From assembly GCF_000010305.1 (NCBI RefSeq), contig NC_012489.1:496001-560000 (forward strand): a stretch of 64,000 nucleotides of DNA, given 5' to 3'. This document shows positions 18,511 to 27,317 of the stretch, piece by piece. Both the position numbers and the translations under genes were made by a program. The DNA comes from Gemmatimonas aurantiaca T-27 (GTDB taxonomy: Bacteria; Gemmatimonadota; Gemmatimonadetes; Gemmatimonadales; Gemmatimonadaceae). A model generated the notes under the pieces. The model did no database searches. It saw only the letters and a program-made list of their open reading frames with translations, and was not told the DNA's origin. Numbering within the stretch: the stretch's first letter is position 1; the number at the start of each line of letters is the position of its first letter.

Positions 18511-20637
18511 TCACAGTCCGTCGAGCAACGAATCGTTGTTGGTGGTGGCGGCAATGCGCTTGATCAGCCACTCCATGCCAGCCTGCGGTGGCAACTGATG
18601 CAAACCGCGGCGCAGCAGATGCACCTTCTCGAGCTGATCGGGACGATAGAGCTTCTCTTCGCGACGAGTACCGCTGGTGGCGATATCGAACGCCGGGAAG
18701 ATGCGGCGATCAGCCAGCGAACGATCCAGCTTGATCTCGCAGTTGCCGGTGCCCTTGAACTCTTCGAAGATCACATCGTCCATGCGCGAGCCCGTTTCCA
18801 CGAGGGCGGTGGCGATGATGGTGAGCGAACCGCCGCCATGTTGTGGGGCGATCATGCGCGCCGAACCAAAAAACGCTTTTGGCTTCTGCATGGCGGTGGC
18901 GTCGAGACCACCAGACATCGTGCGGCCGGTGCCACGATCCACCGTGTTGTGCGCGCGGGCGAGACGGGTGATGGAGTCGAGCACGATCACCACGTCCTTG
19001 CCCTGCTCCACGAGACGGCGCGCACGTTCGAGCGTCATCTCGGCCACTTCCACGTGACGCTTGGGCGGCATGTCGAAGCTCGACGCCACGACCTCCCCAT
19101 AGCCCCACGTGATCATCTCACTCACTTCCTCGGGGCGTTCGTCCACGAGCAGGACGAGCAGCACAGCCTCGGGATGGTTGATGGACACACCTTCGACAAT
19201 CGCCTGCAACAACGTGGTCTTGCCGGCGCGGGCCGGTGCCACGATGAGCGCGCGCTGGCCGTAGCCGATGGGCGCAATGAGATCGATGGCGCGGCGCGTG
19301 AGTTCGGGGCCGGTCTTGGCCGGACGTCCCGTCTCCAGGGTCAGCTTCCGGTCCGGATAGCTCGCCACCAGTGTGTTGAAATCGGGACGCTTCTCCAGCA
19401 CGACGGGTGACCCGTCGTTGAGCGTCTGTACTTCGATCACGAGATAGCGACCACGATGATCGCGACCGTACGTGACTTCGAGGCGATCGCCGCGCCGCAA
19501 CTGATGCAGGCGCACCAACGCCGGCGGCATGAACGGATCGGTGGGATCGGGCAGATAGCTGTTCTCCGGACGGCGGAGGAATCCGCCATCACGCGAGGGA
19601 TCGAACCAGCCGGCCATCGTGCCTTCCACACCGATCGGTGCGGACGGCGACCCCTGTGACGGCGCATGCGACCCGGAGATCGGCGCACTCTCGTTCCCAC
19701 CCGCTCCGCGACGGAAGCGATTGCGCCCGCGACGGCCATTCCGTTGACGGTTCCCGCCACGATCCTGGCTATCGAACCGATCCGACGACTCCCCCTGACG
19801 GTCGGGGCGCTCCGGACGATCGAACGCGCGCTCATTGTTGCGGTCCGGACCGCGGTCATGCGAACGATCGGCGGCAGGGCCTGTCGACTGATGACGATCA
19901 CCGCCTGGTCCACGATTGTCCGGGCGGCCTCCGCGGCCACGGCGGCGGCCATTGCGATCCCGGCGATCCGGACGATCCTGCCGTTCGTGTCGGTCCTGGC
20001 GATCCTGCTGGAACGGCCGTTCCTGCTGAAACGGGCGCTCCGGTCGGGTGTCCTGACGCTCCGGACCATCGGTGCGGTCAAAGGCGCGGTCGTACCGGTT
20101 TGGCGCGTCCGGACGATCCGCCAGCGGTCGCTCCATGGACGCTTCGTAGCCACTGGGCGAGGGGTCGCGGAAGCTGGGACGACCTTCGGACGACCCGCCG
20201 CGCGACTCATGGCGTGTTTCGCTCCCGTTCTCCGCGCGCGGTTCGGGGCGGCTTTCGGTGCGAGGCTCGCTGCGCGGCGATTCGGCGCGCGGTAGTTCGC
20301 TGGTGCTGCTGCTCACATCTGTGCCGGCCGCTGCGCTACGGGTGGTGCGGCGCACGCCCCGGCGCGCGGTTGGCGCGGGGGCACTGTCATTGGTGTCTGC
20401 AGCAGTTGGTGCGGACTCGGCGTCCGCTGCCGGGCGTCGTGGCTGGCGCGGTCGGCGAGGACGGGGGGCGTCTGAGCCGCTCCCCTCCGCACTGAGGCCG
20501 CTGCCGCTCTCGCTACGGGATTCACTGGACGCGCGGCTGGCGGGCGCGTCGAGGTAGGGATTGTCATCCCCGACTGAGTCGGGGGCTGGCCGGGTGCGCG
20601 TGGTGCCCCGGCGGGAAGGACGTTTCGGTTCGGTCAT
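18511..20637 (-). CDS. rho: Transcription termination factor Rho with long disordered N-terminus
   Basis: Hexameric RNA helicase that terminates transcription. The C-terminal 365 residues are a normal Rho core: RNA-binding cold-shock-like domain from about residue 344 (GWFDPSRDGGFLRRPENSYL), Walker A APARAGKTTLLQ, Walker B region LLVDERPEEVSEM, LDSITRLARAHNTV and the R-loop MSGGLDATAMQKPKAFFGSA. Ahead of this lie about 340 residues of low-complexity sequence rich in Arg, Asp, Gly, Ser and Pro, with repeats such as RQDRHERQDRPDRRDRNGRR and RGGRPDNRG. Insertions of this type occur in Rho of some Actinobacteria and Bacteroidota; this one is very long. ATG 20637 (MTEPKRP) is the best start; the frame upstream to 20724 is weak. 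Confidence 0.95.
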   Translation of the reverse strand: MTEPKRPSRRGTTRTRPAPDSVGDDNPYLDAPASRASSESRSESGSGLSAEGSGSDAPRPRRPRQPRRPAADAESAPTAADTNDSAPAPTARRGVRRTTRSAAAGTDVSSSTSELPRAESPRSEPRTESRPEPRAENGSETRHESRGGSSEGRPSFRDPSPSGYEASMERPLADRPDAPNRYDRAFDRTDGPERQDTRPERPFQQERPFQQDRQDRHERQDRPDRRDRNGRRRGRGGRPDNRGPGGDRHQSTGPAADRSHDRGPDRNNERAFDRPERPDRQGESSDRFDSQDRGGNRQRNGRRGRNRFRRGAGGNESAPISGSHAPSQGSPSAPIGVEGTMAGWFDPSRDGGFLRRPENSYLPDPTDPFMPPALVRLHQLRRGDRLEVTYGRDHRGRYLVIEVQTLNDGSPVVLEKRPDFNTLVASYPDRKLTLETGRPAKTGPELTRRAIDLIAPIGYGQRALIVAPARAGKTTLLQAIVEGVSINHPEAVLLVLLVDERPEEVSEMITWGYGEVVASSFDMPPKRHVEVAEMTLERARRLVEQGKDVVIVLDSITRLARAHNTVDRGTGRTMSGGLDATAMQKPKAFFGSARMIAPQHGGGSLTIIATALVETGSRMDDVIFEEFKGTGNCEIKLDRSLADRRIFPAFDIATSGTRREEKLYRPDQLEKVHLLRRGLHQLPPQAGMEWLIKRIAATTNNDSLLDGL

Positions 20638-21161
20638 TCGACTACTGCGAGTGATACGTGGGCTCCGAATCGTCGGGCGCGGCCCGATGGGCGGAACACG
20701 ATGGGCGGAGCACGGCCCTGACACCGACTGCCGAAGCAGCGTGTGCCTGAGCCAACAAGACGGACACCCGGGGAAGGGTGTGGTCGCGCCAGAGGCGCTG
20801 GAAATGCAGGGTATTCAGGACGGGGTGGGTCGTGCCGTCGCTTCAGATGGAGAGGCGCAAGGGCCAATCCGGTACCGCGGGGAGGAGGCGTCATGCCTCC
20901 CATCGCTCGAATGGGCACCGATGGCGAACCAGTCGGGCCACGCCTCAGCGCATCAATATCGGGCGCCGGGCCATCACATGCTTCGAGGTGCTGCGCTACG
21001 ATGCAGTTGAATCGTGTGGAGTATTGCGAGCCTTGGGCAATCGCGCAACCCTGCACCACGACGGTCCCCGTACGGGCTGGGTAACACAAACTGCGGTGTC
21101 AGCCAGGAAACACCGCAGACGTAGCTACCCCCACGGCCGGGCGGTGTGCCATGATTGAAGG
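20638..21161. other. 524-bp gap with no clear gene
   Basis: This gap lies between the divergent starts of rho and the helical-repeat gene at 21162, so it must hold promoters for both. Open frames are present on both strands but show no domain, signal peptide or good ribosome-binding site. A 9-bp hairpin (CTGCGGTGT with ACACCGCAG) lies at 21091-21118, about 45 bases before the plus-strand start. A long rho leader is plausible, since Rho is often autoregulated through its leader. I see no tRNA, tmRNA, SRP or RNase P signature. Confidence 0.4.
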
Positions 21162-21755
21162 ATGATTGCCCCGATCAAGGATATCCCCGCCGCTCTCGCT
21201 GACGCGGTCGACGCCTACGAAGCGTCCGGCAACGTTGGCGCCCTGATGGAACGCCTGCACCATCTTCGTGATGGCACCATGCCGGACGCCCTGGTGGCCG
21301 CCGCCGAGCCCTGGTTGCACATGCCCGAGGTGGCGGGCCCGCTCTACGAACGGGTCGTGGAGGAGCAGCCGTCCAACGCCCGGGCGCTGGTGATTCTGGC
21401 CAACGCCTACTGGCTCACTGGTCGCGGCCCGGAGCAGGTGGGCGAACTCGCCAACCGGGCACTCGGCATCGACCCCTCCAATCGTGGTGCCTGGCATCTG
21501 TGGGCACTCACCGAAGCCAATCCGCGCGACCGTACCGTGCGGTGGCTGCAGGTGACGCAGCGCTTTCCCGAGGACCAGCTCGCCAAGGCCGCCTTGGCCG
21601 ACAATGCGGCCTCGTTGGCCGCCAGTGAGCACGACCGGGAAGCCCTCGCCATGGCCATCACGGCCTACGAAGACCTTTGGGCGAGCTCGCCCACCGAGCA
21701 ACAGCGCGCCGCACTCGAGACTGCGCTCACCACGCTACGCAACTACACCTTCTGA
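21162..21755 (+). CDS. TPR-like helical-repeat protein
   Basis: A 197-aa cytosolic protein of paired helices with TPR-like signatures, for example VVEEQPSNARALVILANAYW and ANRALGIDPSNRGAWHLWAL, where the P-x-N turn follows helix B. No signal peptide and no membrane segment. The first 60 residues are also helical and negatively charged. Its likely role is protein-protein contact; no specific partner can be named. It is followed 31 bases later by a carboxymuconolactone decarboxylase-like gene and may share its transcript. Confidence 0.75.
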   Translation: MIAPIKDIPAALADAVDAYEASGNVGALMERLHHLRDGTMPDALVAAAEPWLHMPEVAGPLYERVVEEQPSNARALVILANAYWLTGRGPEQVGELANRALGIDPSNRGAWHLWALTEANPRDRTVRWLQVTQRFPEDQLAKAALADNAASLAASEHDREALAMAITAYEDLWASSPTEQQRAALETALTTLRNYTF

Positions 21756-21786
21756 ACCTCCGTGCCAGGCACGGTGTGAGATTTCT

Positions 21787-22185
21787 GTGACCGATACCAC
21801 ATCCGGCGCGCCGCACGACCACGGTCGTGGTGAAGAAAGCAACGCGCTGGCCGAGTTCCGGCAGTTCCGCGAGCGCATGAACACGCGCATCCTCGGCGAG
21901 AACAATCTCGTCATGAACCGCTTCTTCAATCTCGATGGGCGCGCCTACGAAGGCGGCGCACTCGACGTGAAGACGAAGGAGTTGTTGGGACTCGTCGCCT
22001 CCATGGTGCTGCGCTGCGATGATTGCATCACCTACCACATCGTGCGGTGCGGGGAAGAGGGGGTCACGCGCGACGAAGTGTTCGAGACCATGAGCATCGG
22101 ACTGATCGTCGGCGGCAGCATCGTCATCCCGCACCTGCGGCGCGCGGTGGATCGATGGGATGAAGTGGAACGCATGCGCGGGTAG
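21787..22185 (+). CDS. AhpD/carboxymuconolactone decarboxylase-family protein
   Basis: The 132-aa product has the AhpD-type redox motif CDDCITYH (CxxCxxxH) preceded by KTKELLGLVASMVLRC, and the following helix FETMSIGLIVGGSIVIPHLR. Proteins of this fold form all-alpha multimers; those with CxxCxxxH act as alkylhydroperoxidase-like thiol enzymes, while true carboxymuconolactone decarboxylases lack the cysteines, so an antioxidant role is more likely. The start is GTG 21787 (VTDTTSG), which fits the gap after the upstream gene; the same frame is open further upstream, but that part overlaps the preceding gene. Confidence 0.85.
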   Translation: MTDTTSGAPHDHGRGEESNALAEFRQFRERMNTRILGENNLVMNRFFNLDGRAYEGGALDVKTKELLGLVASMVLRCDDCITYHIVRCGEEGVTRDEVFETMSIGLIVGGSIVIPHLRRAVDRWDEVERMRG

Positions 22186-22239
22186 TTGGGTACGCGCGCA
22201 TGGCCGTTGTGATGCCTGACCCTCACCCGGACATTGACA

Positions 22240-22824
22240 ATGAAGACATGGATCCGTCACCCGCTGCGGTGGGCCGCACTGAACGTCGTGCTACTGCTGG
22301 TGGCGCATACTGCCGATGCGCAGGGCCTGACGATGGCGCTCGGTATGGGCAGTGGCAGCGGGGGTGACTTTGCCGAGCGCGAGTCGATAGCCGTGTCAGC
22401 CGCATTCGATCACGGCAAGGCTTTTGCAAAGCATGCAGCTCTTGTCTGGCGTGTCGGGAGCACAGCTACCCTACGTAATGGCAGTGACTTGGGCTGCGAG
22501 GTACGTGTGGGCGGTGGTGCATGTCCGCCTGCTGAACCGGATCTCTTCACGCTGCATGCGGCAGCCGGTGTGCGAATGGGTGCAGATCGCGCGTCCTTGG
22601 CGTTGTTCGCGGGCCCCGACTACTACGGGACACTGAATACACCTTGGGACGGCACTTCTGGCCTTGGCGCACTGTGGGCCCTCACCGGTCACATATCGAT
22701 CGTCCGGAACGTGGCATTGGGCGCCACCGTCGAACAGCACTACGCGCGTTATCTGGGGCAGACGCTTCGTGTTTCGACACTGATGTTCGCTGTGCGACTC
22801 GGACCGACGATGTTCCCCCGATAG
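22240..22824 (+). CDS. Exported protein, possibly outer-membrane beta-barrel
   Basis: No recognised domain. The N-terminus is a Sec signal peptide (KTWIRHPLRWAALNVVLLLV, then a likely cut after AHTADA). The mature 165 or so residues alternate polar and hydrophobic residues and end in aromatic or hydrophobic strands (LRVSTLMFAVRLGPTMFPR), as in small outer-membrane barrels; glycine and alanine are abundant. Two cysteines (LGCEV and GACPP) may form a disulphide. ATG 22240 is preferred to TTG 22234. It is downstream of the AhpD-like gene by 54 bases. Confidence 0.7.
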   Translation: MKTWIRHPLRWAALNVVLLLVAHTADAQGLTMALGMGSGSGGDFAERESIAVSAAFDHGKAFAKHAALVWRVGSTATLRNGSDLGCEVRVGGGACPPAEPDLFTLHAAAGVRMGADRASLALFAGPDYYGTLNTPWDGTSGLGALWALTGHISIVRNVALGATVEQHYARYLGQTLRVSTLMFAVRLGPTMFPR

Positions 22825-22913
22825 TCAGACGCGATAGCCTTGGTGTCGCAATCGCCCAATCTGATTGTCTGACCACCGCGAGCTGACGTCCGCTGATGAA
22901 CAGGAGGCGTCCG

Positions 22914-23267
22914 ATGGGTACGCGACGAAAGTGCTGGGGGCTGCTGTTGGCTATCGGAACGATTGCATCCAGCGCATGCAGTGACAACGAGGTCACGGTC
23001 TGCACGACGGAGCTGCGGGTCAGTTTTCCATCTGCACGCACCACGCTGCGGGCTGGCGATACGACGACCATTCGCGCGCAGGCCACAACGTGTGGAACCC
23101 GGGTTGTGCCTATGTCGTGGCAATACAGCGTGGGTGACACCGCGATTGCAAAGATCGATTCCCTGTCAGGCCTTCTGACGGCGCGAGCGAGTGGTACCAC
23201 CAGCGTGCGCGCGAGTGGCAGCAATCCCATTGCGGTCAACCTGCTGCCGATCTCGGTGGTGCCGTAG
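22914..23267 (+). CDS. Small lipoprotein with one Ig-like (BIG2-type) domain
   Basis: The 117-aa product begins with a lipoprotein signal peptide (GTRRKCWGLLLAIGTIASSAC), with lipobox SSAC. The remainder is one Ig-like repeat: SARTTLRAGDTTTIRAQATT, then MSWQYSVGDTAIAKIDSLSG and LLTARASGTTSVRASGS. This is the same design as each repeat of the large lipoprotein at 10.5-12.3 kb. ATG 22914 is chosen because GGAGG lies 9 bases ahead of it; ATG 22896 has no such site. Cell-surface localisation is expected; the function is unknown. Confidence 0.75.
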   Translation: MGTRRKCWGLLLAIGTIASSACSDNEVTVCTTELRVSFPSARTTLRAGDTTTIRAQATTCGTRVVPMSWQYSVGDTAIAKIDSLSGLLTARASGTTSVRASGSNPIAVNLLPISVVP

Positions 23268-23570
23268 TTTCTCCGCGATCAGAGACCGCTCTGGAATGCT
23301 GGGTGTAAGGATGGGGCAAGACTACAAGACGCGCGGAACCGCTCTGAAAGCGGTGGTGAACTGCTCATGAGGGGTTGAGTGGCATAGAGCCGCTCGCCTA
23401 CCAGGTGTGGAAACCCAAGGAAGGGGATCACCTGTCCCCCACACCCATCCCAAAACGCGGTGAGCGCTTCATGCCCAGCTTCGATGGAGGCATAGACCCC
23501 GTCGGACTCTCCACCACGGTATGCGCACGCCACATGCGAATTCTTGATAGGCCTGCGACTGACGCCTTGG
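23268..23570. other. 303-bp gap without a supported gene
   Basis: This gap lies between two convergent stops. Short open frames occur on both strands, but none has a good start site or recognisable domain. A G/C-rich imperfect palindrome near 23325-23355 (CGGAACCGCTCTGAAAGCGG) could serve as a terminator. Confidence 0.35.
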
Positions 23571-24731
23571 CTACGGCTTCGCGATGACCTTCGGATTGCC
23601 GTCCGACACAAATCGCGCACCCGGCCCGGGCTTGTCGAGCATGTCGAGTGTCGGTGTCAGCTTCGTGCCACCCTGCAGTGGCACGCGCGGCAGCGATGCC
23701 GGATTGAACGCCGGATCGTACGGGCTGCGCGCCGGTCCACCGGCCACCTGAAAGACCGCCTCGTGTTTGTACGTGACCGTGCGCTTCGCCTTGGCATCGT
23801 ACCATGAACCCGAAAGTGTGAGCGCGCGATTCTTGGGCCACACGCCATACGGCAACGCCATGCCGCGCACCTTGTAGCCCGGGACCGCCGAATCGATGGC
23901 CATGGCGCCACGCGCGAACTGCTCCTGCACCACGGCATCGGAATACTTGTTCAACTGCGCGTGCCACAAGGTGTGATTGCACAGCTCGAAGCCTTGCTGC
24001 ACCAGAAACTGCAGCTTCTGAAAGCGCCACGCCGATTTCTGTCCATCGATGCCCTTCTCGCCGAAGAACGCATGCCCTGCGGCAGCGGCGGGCAGCAGGC
24101 AGAACAAGCCTTTGGGCTTCCAGTCGGGATGGGTGCGAATGAAATCGAGCAGAATCCCCACCGCACTCGTCGGGTCCACGACGAGCTGACCGTTCTTCTC
24201 GATGTAGCGGAACTGACTGGGAGAGGCATCGTCGAACGTGAAGAGCACGGGCGTCTTGCCTGCGGGAATCGCGAACGTCTTGTCCAGAATCTCCGACAGG
24301 TTCACCGGCACATAGTCGCGACGGTGCAGCTCCTCCAATTCAGCCTTGAACCGCTCGCGGGACACCTTGTACGTGCCGTCTGCGTCCACCACCTGATGCC
24401 ATTCGACGATGGGGAAACGCCCCATTTCGTTGGGCGTGCGTGGGCCGCTCGACACAGTCGGGGACGAGGCGCGCGGCGCCGCTCCCTGGGTGGGCTTGGA
24501 GGGCGCTGCCGGCCGTGGTTGGGCCTGGCTGGCACTTTCCACGCCCTGGCCACGTAGGACCGAGGACGACGGGGCTTCGGCCCCGGGCAACGACAAGGCA
24601 CCAACCATCAACCCGGTCGCCGCTGTCCCACTGAGGATACGGGTGACGCGACTGGATGCAGCAAGGGATTCGCGGAGCCGCGCCGAAAGACTGGCGCGGA
24701 AGGACTCGGAAAACGTGTGCGGAAACGCCAT
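23571..24731 (-). CDS. Polysaccharide deacetylase (NodB-like) family protein
   Basis: Exported or membrane-anchored carbohydrate esterase 4-type protein of 386 aa. Residues 30-60 contain a hydrophobic segment (SGTAATGLMVGALSLPGAEA) consistent with a signal peptide or anchor, followed by a Pro/Ser/Ala-rich linker. The NodB-type motif 1, PVLFTFDDASPSQF, holds the metal Asp pair; motif 2 is CNHTLWH, matching the H(S/T)xxH type. Motif 3 is less clear (ALPYGVWPKN). The expected reaction is removal of N-acetyl groups from a cell-wall or exopolysaccharide. It is divergent from PBP1A with 41 bp between the starts, which fits a shared role in peptidoglycan or envelope work. Confidence 0.83.
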   Translation of the reverse strand: MAFPHTFSESFRASLSARLRESLAASSRVTRILSGTAATGLMVGALSLPGAEAPSSSVLRGQGVESASQAQPRPAAPSKPTQGAAPRASSPTVSSGPRTPNEMGRFPIVEWHQVVDADGTYKVSRERFKAELEELHRRDYVPVNLSEILDKTFAIPAGKTPVLFTFDDASPSQFRYIEKNGQLVVDPTSAVGILLDFIRTHPDWKPKGLFCLLPAAAAGHAFFGEKGIDGQKSAWRFQKLQFLVQQGFELCNHTLWHAQLNKYSDAVVQEQFARGAMAIDSAVPGYKVRGMALPYGVWPKNRALTLSGSWYDAKAKRTVTYKHEAVFQVAGGPARSPYDPAFNPASLPRVPLQGGTKLTPTLDMLDKPGPGARFVSDGNPKVIAKP

Positions 24732-24772
24732 GACGCCGATCGACTCACTACCAGGGTGCTGCCAGAACCACG

Positions 24773-27187
24773 ATGGACGTGCAACCTAACGAATCGCCCG
24801 CTGAGACCGTGACACCCGAAGCGCCAGCCCGTACCGAATCGGTGTCGTGGCGCACGCGTTTAGCGCTGCGACGGCGCATGCGTGCCGTATTGGCATTCCT
24901 GTTTTCGCTTCCGCGAAAGCTGTTCCATCTGCTGCGCACCAATCGCAACGCCCGCCGTGTGGCGGCTGGTGTGGCGGTGGCCGGTGCGGTGTGGACCATG
25001 GTCATGGGCACCTGGTGGTGGAGCTGCGGCTGGCAGGGCTGTCCCACGCCGGCGCAGCTACAGGCCTGGCGGCCCACCGAAGGGGGGACACTGCTGGCGC
25101 GCGACAGCAGTGTGGTGTCCGCGCTGTCGGCCGTACGTCGGGTGAACGTGCCGCTCACGCGCGTGCCAGCGCATGTACAAGCCGCATTCATTGCCGTGGA
25201 GGATCGACGCTTTCATGCGCATGAGGGCGTGGACTGGCGCGGAGTGCTGCGCGCCAGTGTGAGCAATCTGCGCGCCGGCAGTGTGCGTGAAGGCGCCAGC
25301 ACCATCACCATGCAGCTCGCACGCAATGTGTTCCTCGGCAATCGGGCCACCGAGCGTAGCTGGGGACGCAAGCTGCTCGAATGGCGCTATGCGCGCCTCA
25401 TCGAAGCCTCGTTGACCAAGGAGCAGATCCTCGAGCGCTACCTCAATGCCATCTACCTCGGTAACGGGGTGTATGGTGTGGAGGCCGCGAGTCGTGACCT
25501 GTTCGGCAAGGGTATTGCCGATGTCACACTGTCGGAGGCCGCGTTGCTGGCGGGGCTGCCCAAGGCACCATCGAGTTATTCGCCGCGCAACGATCGGGTG
25601 AAGGCGCTGGCCCGTCGCGCCGTGGTGTTCGATGTGCTCGAACGGGATCAGGTGGCGGATGCCGCCACGTTGCGCGCGTCACGGCGTGCGCCCCTCAAGT
25701 TGTCCCGTCGGGAGTTCGTGCTCACCCGTACGGTCGATTCCTGGGCCGTGGAGGCGGTGCGCAGCACGCTCGATTCCCTGCGTGCTGCGGGCATCATCCC
25801 ACGGGCGCTCAACGACGCGCAGTTGCGTGTGTGGAGCACCATCGATCGGCGTGCGCAGGTGGCGGCGGAACGAGCGGTCGCCGCAGGAGCTGCGCAAATC
25901 GATGACGAACGTTCGTGGAACGGCTTCCCAGTGCGCCGCAGTGAGGACCGCACACAGGGGGCGCTGGTGGCCATCGATCCAGCCACCGGTGCCGTACGGG
26001 CCATCGTGGGCGGACGCCGTCTCGAACGGAAGGGATTCAATCGAGCGATGCGCTCGCGTCGGCAGCCTGGGTCGACATTCAAACCGTTCGTGTATGCGGC
26101 GGCATTGATGCATGGTTTCACGCCGGCCAGCATGGTCGACGATGAGCCGATCGAAATCAACAGCGGCCGCGATATCTGGCGGCCGGCAAACTACGGTGAT
26201 GAGTACGCTGGGCGTATCACGTTGCGTGATGCCCTGGCGCGTTCGGCCAATGCGGCCACGGTGCGTGTCAGTCGTGATGTGGGCGTGCCGGCCATCGCTG
26301 CGTTGGCGCGTGCGCAGGGTATCACGAGTGAACTGCCCCAGGTGCCCGCGCTCGCGTTGGGCGCAGCGGCGGTCACACCGTTTGAGCTGACCACGGCCTA
26401 CGCGCCGTTCGCCAATGGTGGCATGCGCGTGACGCCGCACTTGGTGGAGCGGGTGGAGGACCAGTTCGGCCGCCTGTTGTGGGAACGCAAGGCGGTGGCC
26501 GCTACTCGTGTGCTGCAGGCTCCGGACGCGTTCCTCGTGACATCGTTGCTGGAAAGCGTGATCGATCGGGGCACGGGCCGCGCGGTGCGCGATGCCGGTA
26601 TTCGCGGGCCCGTCGCGGGCAAAACCGGAACGACCAACGATGGTACGGACGTGTGGTTCGTTGGGTATACGCCCACGCTGGTGGCCGGCGTGTGGTTCGG
26701 AGTCGACAGCCCCCAGCCGTTGGGGTGGAACGCCTCCGGTGGCCGCCTCGCGGCACCGGTGTGGGCGCGATTTGTGCGCGATGGATGGCACAGCCCCGAG
26801 CAGGACACTCCCTGGCGTCCACCGGCTGGCATCGAATCACGTCAGATCGATATCGGCACTGGACTACTGGCCAGCGATTGGTGCGGGCCCTCACGTCGCG
26901 AGTACTTCCGCACCGGCACGCAGCCCAAGGGCTCGTGCGAAAGCGCCGTACCGTTCGCCATGCATGCCGAGGATCAGCCCGATTGGCGTCGTGGTGATGA
27001 CATCGACGCCGACGAGTTGAGTGAGGCGATGGAAAACATCCTCGAGGTCACGCGTTCCAACGACAAGGTCCGCACCATCACCGACAAGGTGATGCGCGAG
27101 ATCAAGCGCGCCGTTGAACGCGAGCGCCGCGATCGTCGTGAACGCGAACGGCGTGTCAGCGAGCGTGGCAACGACGAGCAACGCTAG
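24773..27187 (+). CDS. Penicillin-binding protein 1A (bifunctional transglycosylase/transpeptidase)
   Basis: Class A PBP of 804 residues that polymerises and cross-links peptidoglycan at the inner membrane. A short cytoplasmic tail and one anchor helix (about residues 62-82, VAAGVAVAGAVWTMVMGTW) precede the GT51 domain, with the catalytic Glu in VEDRRFHAHEGVDW (about residue 143) and the second motif EGASTITMQLARNVFLG. The transpeptidase has SxxK in PGSTFKPF (Ser about 432), SxN in RSANAATV, and KTGT in VAGKTGTTNDGTDVWF (about 616). The C-terminal 60 residues are strongly charged (ERERRDRRERERR). The gene ends 8 bases before a palindromic element. Confidence 0.95.
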   Translation: MDVQPNESPAETVTPEAPARTESVSWRTRLALRRRMRAVLAFLFSLPRKLFHLLRTNRNARRVAAGVAVAGAVWTMVMGTWWWSCGWQGCPTPAQLQAWRPTEGGTLLARDSSVVSALSAVRRVNVPLTRVPAHVQAAFIAVEDRRFHAHEGVDWRGVLRASVSNLRAGSVREGASTITMQLARNVFLGNRATERSWGRKLLEWRYARLIEASLTKEQILERYLNAIYLGNGVYGVEAASRDLFGKGIADVTLSEAALLAGLPKAPSSYSPRNDRVKALARRAVVFDVLERDQVADAATLRASRRAPLKLSRREFVLTRTVDSWAVEAVRSTLDSLRAAGIIPRALNDAQLRVWSTIDRRAQVAAERAVAAGAAQIDDERSWNGFPVRRSEDRTQGALVAIDPATGAVRAIVGGRRLERKGFNRAMRSRRQPGSTFKPFVYAAALMHGFTPASMVDDEPIEINSGRDIWRPANYGDEYAGRITLRDALARSANAATVRVSRDVGVPAIAALARAQGITSELPQVPALALGAAAVTPFELTTAYAPFANGGMRVTPHLVERVEDQFGRLLWERKAVAATRVLQAPDAFLVTSLLESVIDRGTGRAVRDAGIRGPVAGKTGTTNDGTDVWFVGYTPTLVAGVWFGVDSPQPLGWNASGGRLAAPVWARFVRDGWHSPEQDTPWRPPAGIESRQIDIGTGLLASDWCGPSRREYFRTGTQPKGSCESAVPFAMHAEDQPDWRRGDDIDADELSEAMENILEVTRSNDKVRTITDKVMREIKRAVERERRDRRERERRVSERGNDEQR

Positions 27188-27195
27188 GAACGTCG

Positions 27196-27313
27196 GGGGG
27201 AACACAGATCACACCAAAACAGAGCAGAGAGCACAGATACTGCAAAAAACGAAACCACTTTGTGTTGGTATCTGCGCGTCATCTGCCTGTTTTGGTGTGA
27301 TCTGTGTTCCCCC
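27196..27313. repeat. Palindromic intergenic repeat A1 (27-bp perfect arms)
   Basis: The left arm, GGGGGAACACAGATCACACC plus AAAACAG at 27196-27222, is an exact inverted copy of 27287-27313. A second, imperfect pair lies inside (GAGCACAGATAC near 27229-27240 and GTATCTGCGCGTC at 27268-27280). The element fills the whole gap between the convergent stops of PBP1A (27187) and the DUF1501 gene (27318). It shares GGAACACAGA...GCACAGATAC with the element at 39.0/40.4 kb. A bidirectional terminator or REP/MITE-type repeat are both possible. Confidence 0.8.
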
Positions 27314-27317
27314 GCTG

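Noticed and set aside
23375-23587. 70-codon plus-strand frame in the gap after the small lipoprotein
   Set aside because: No credible start site or family, and the region looks like a non-coding gap; left as unexplained sequence.
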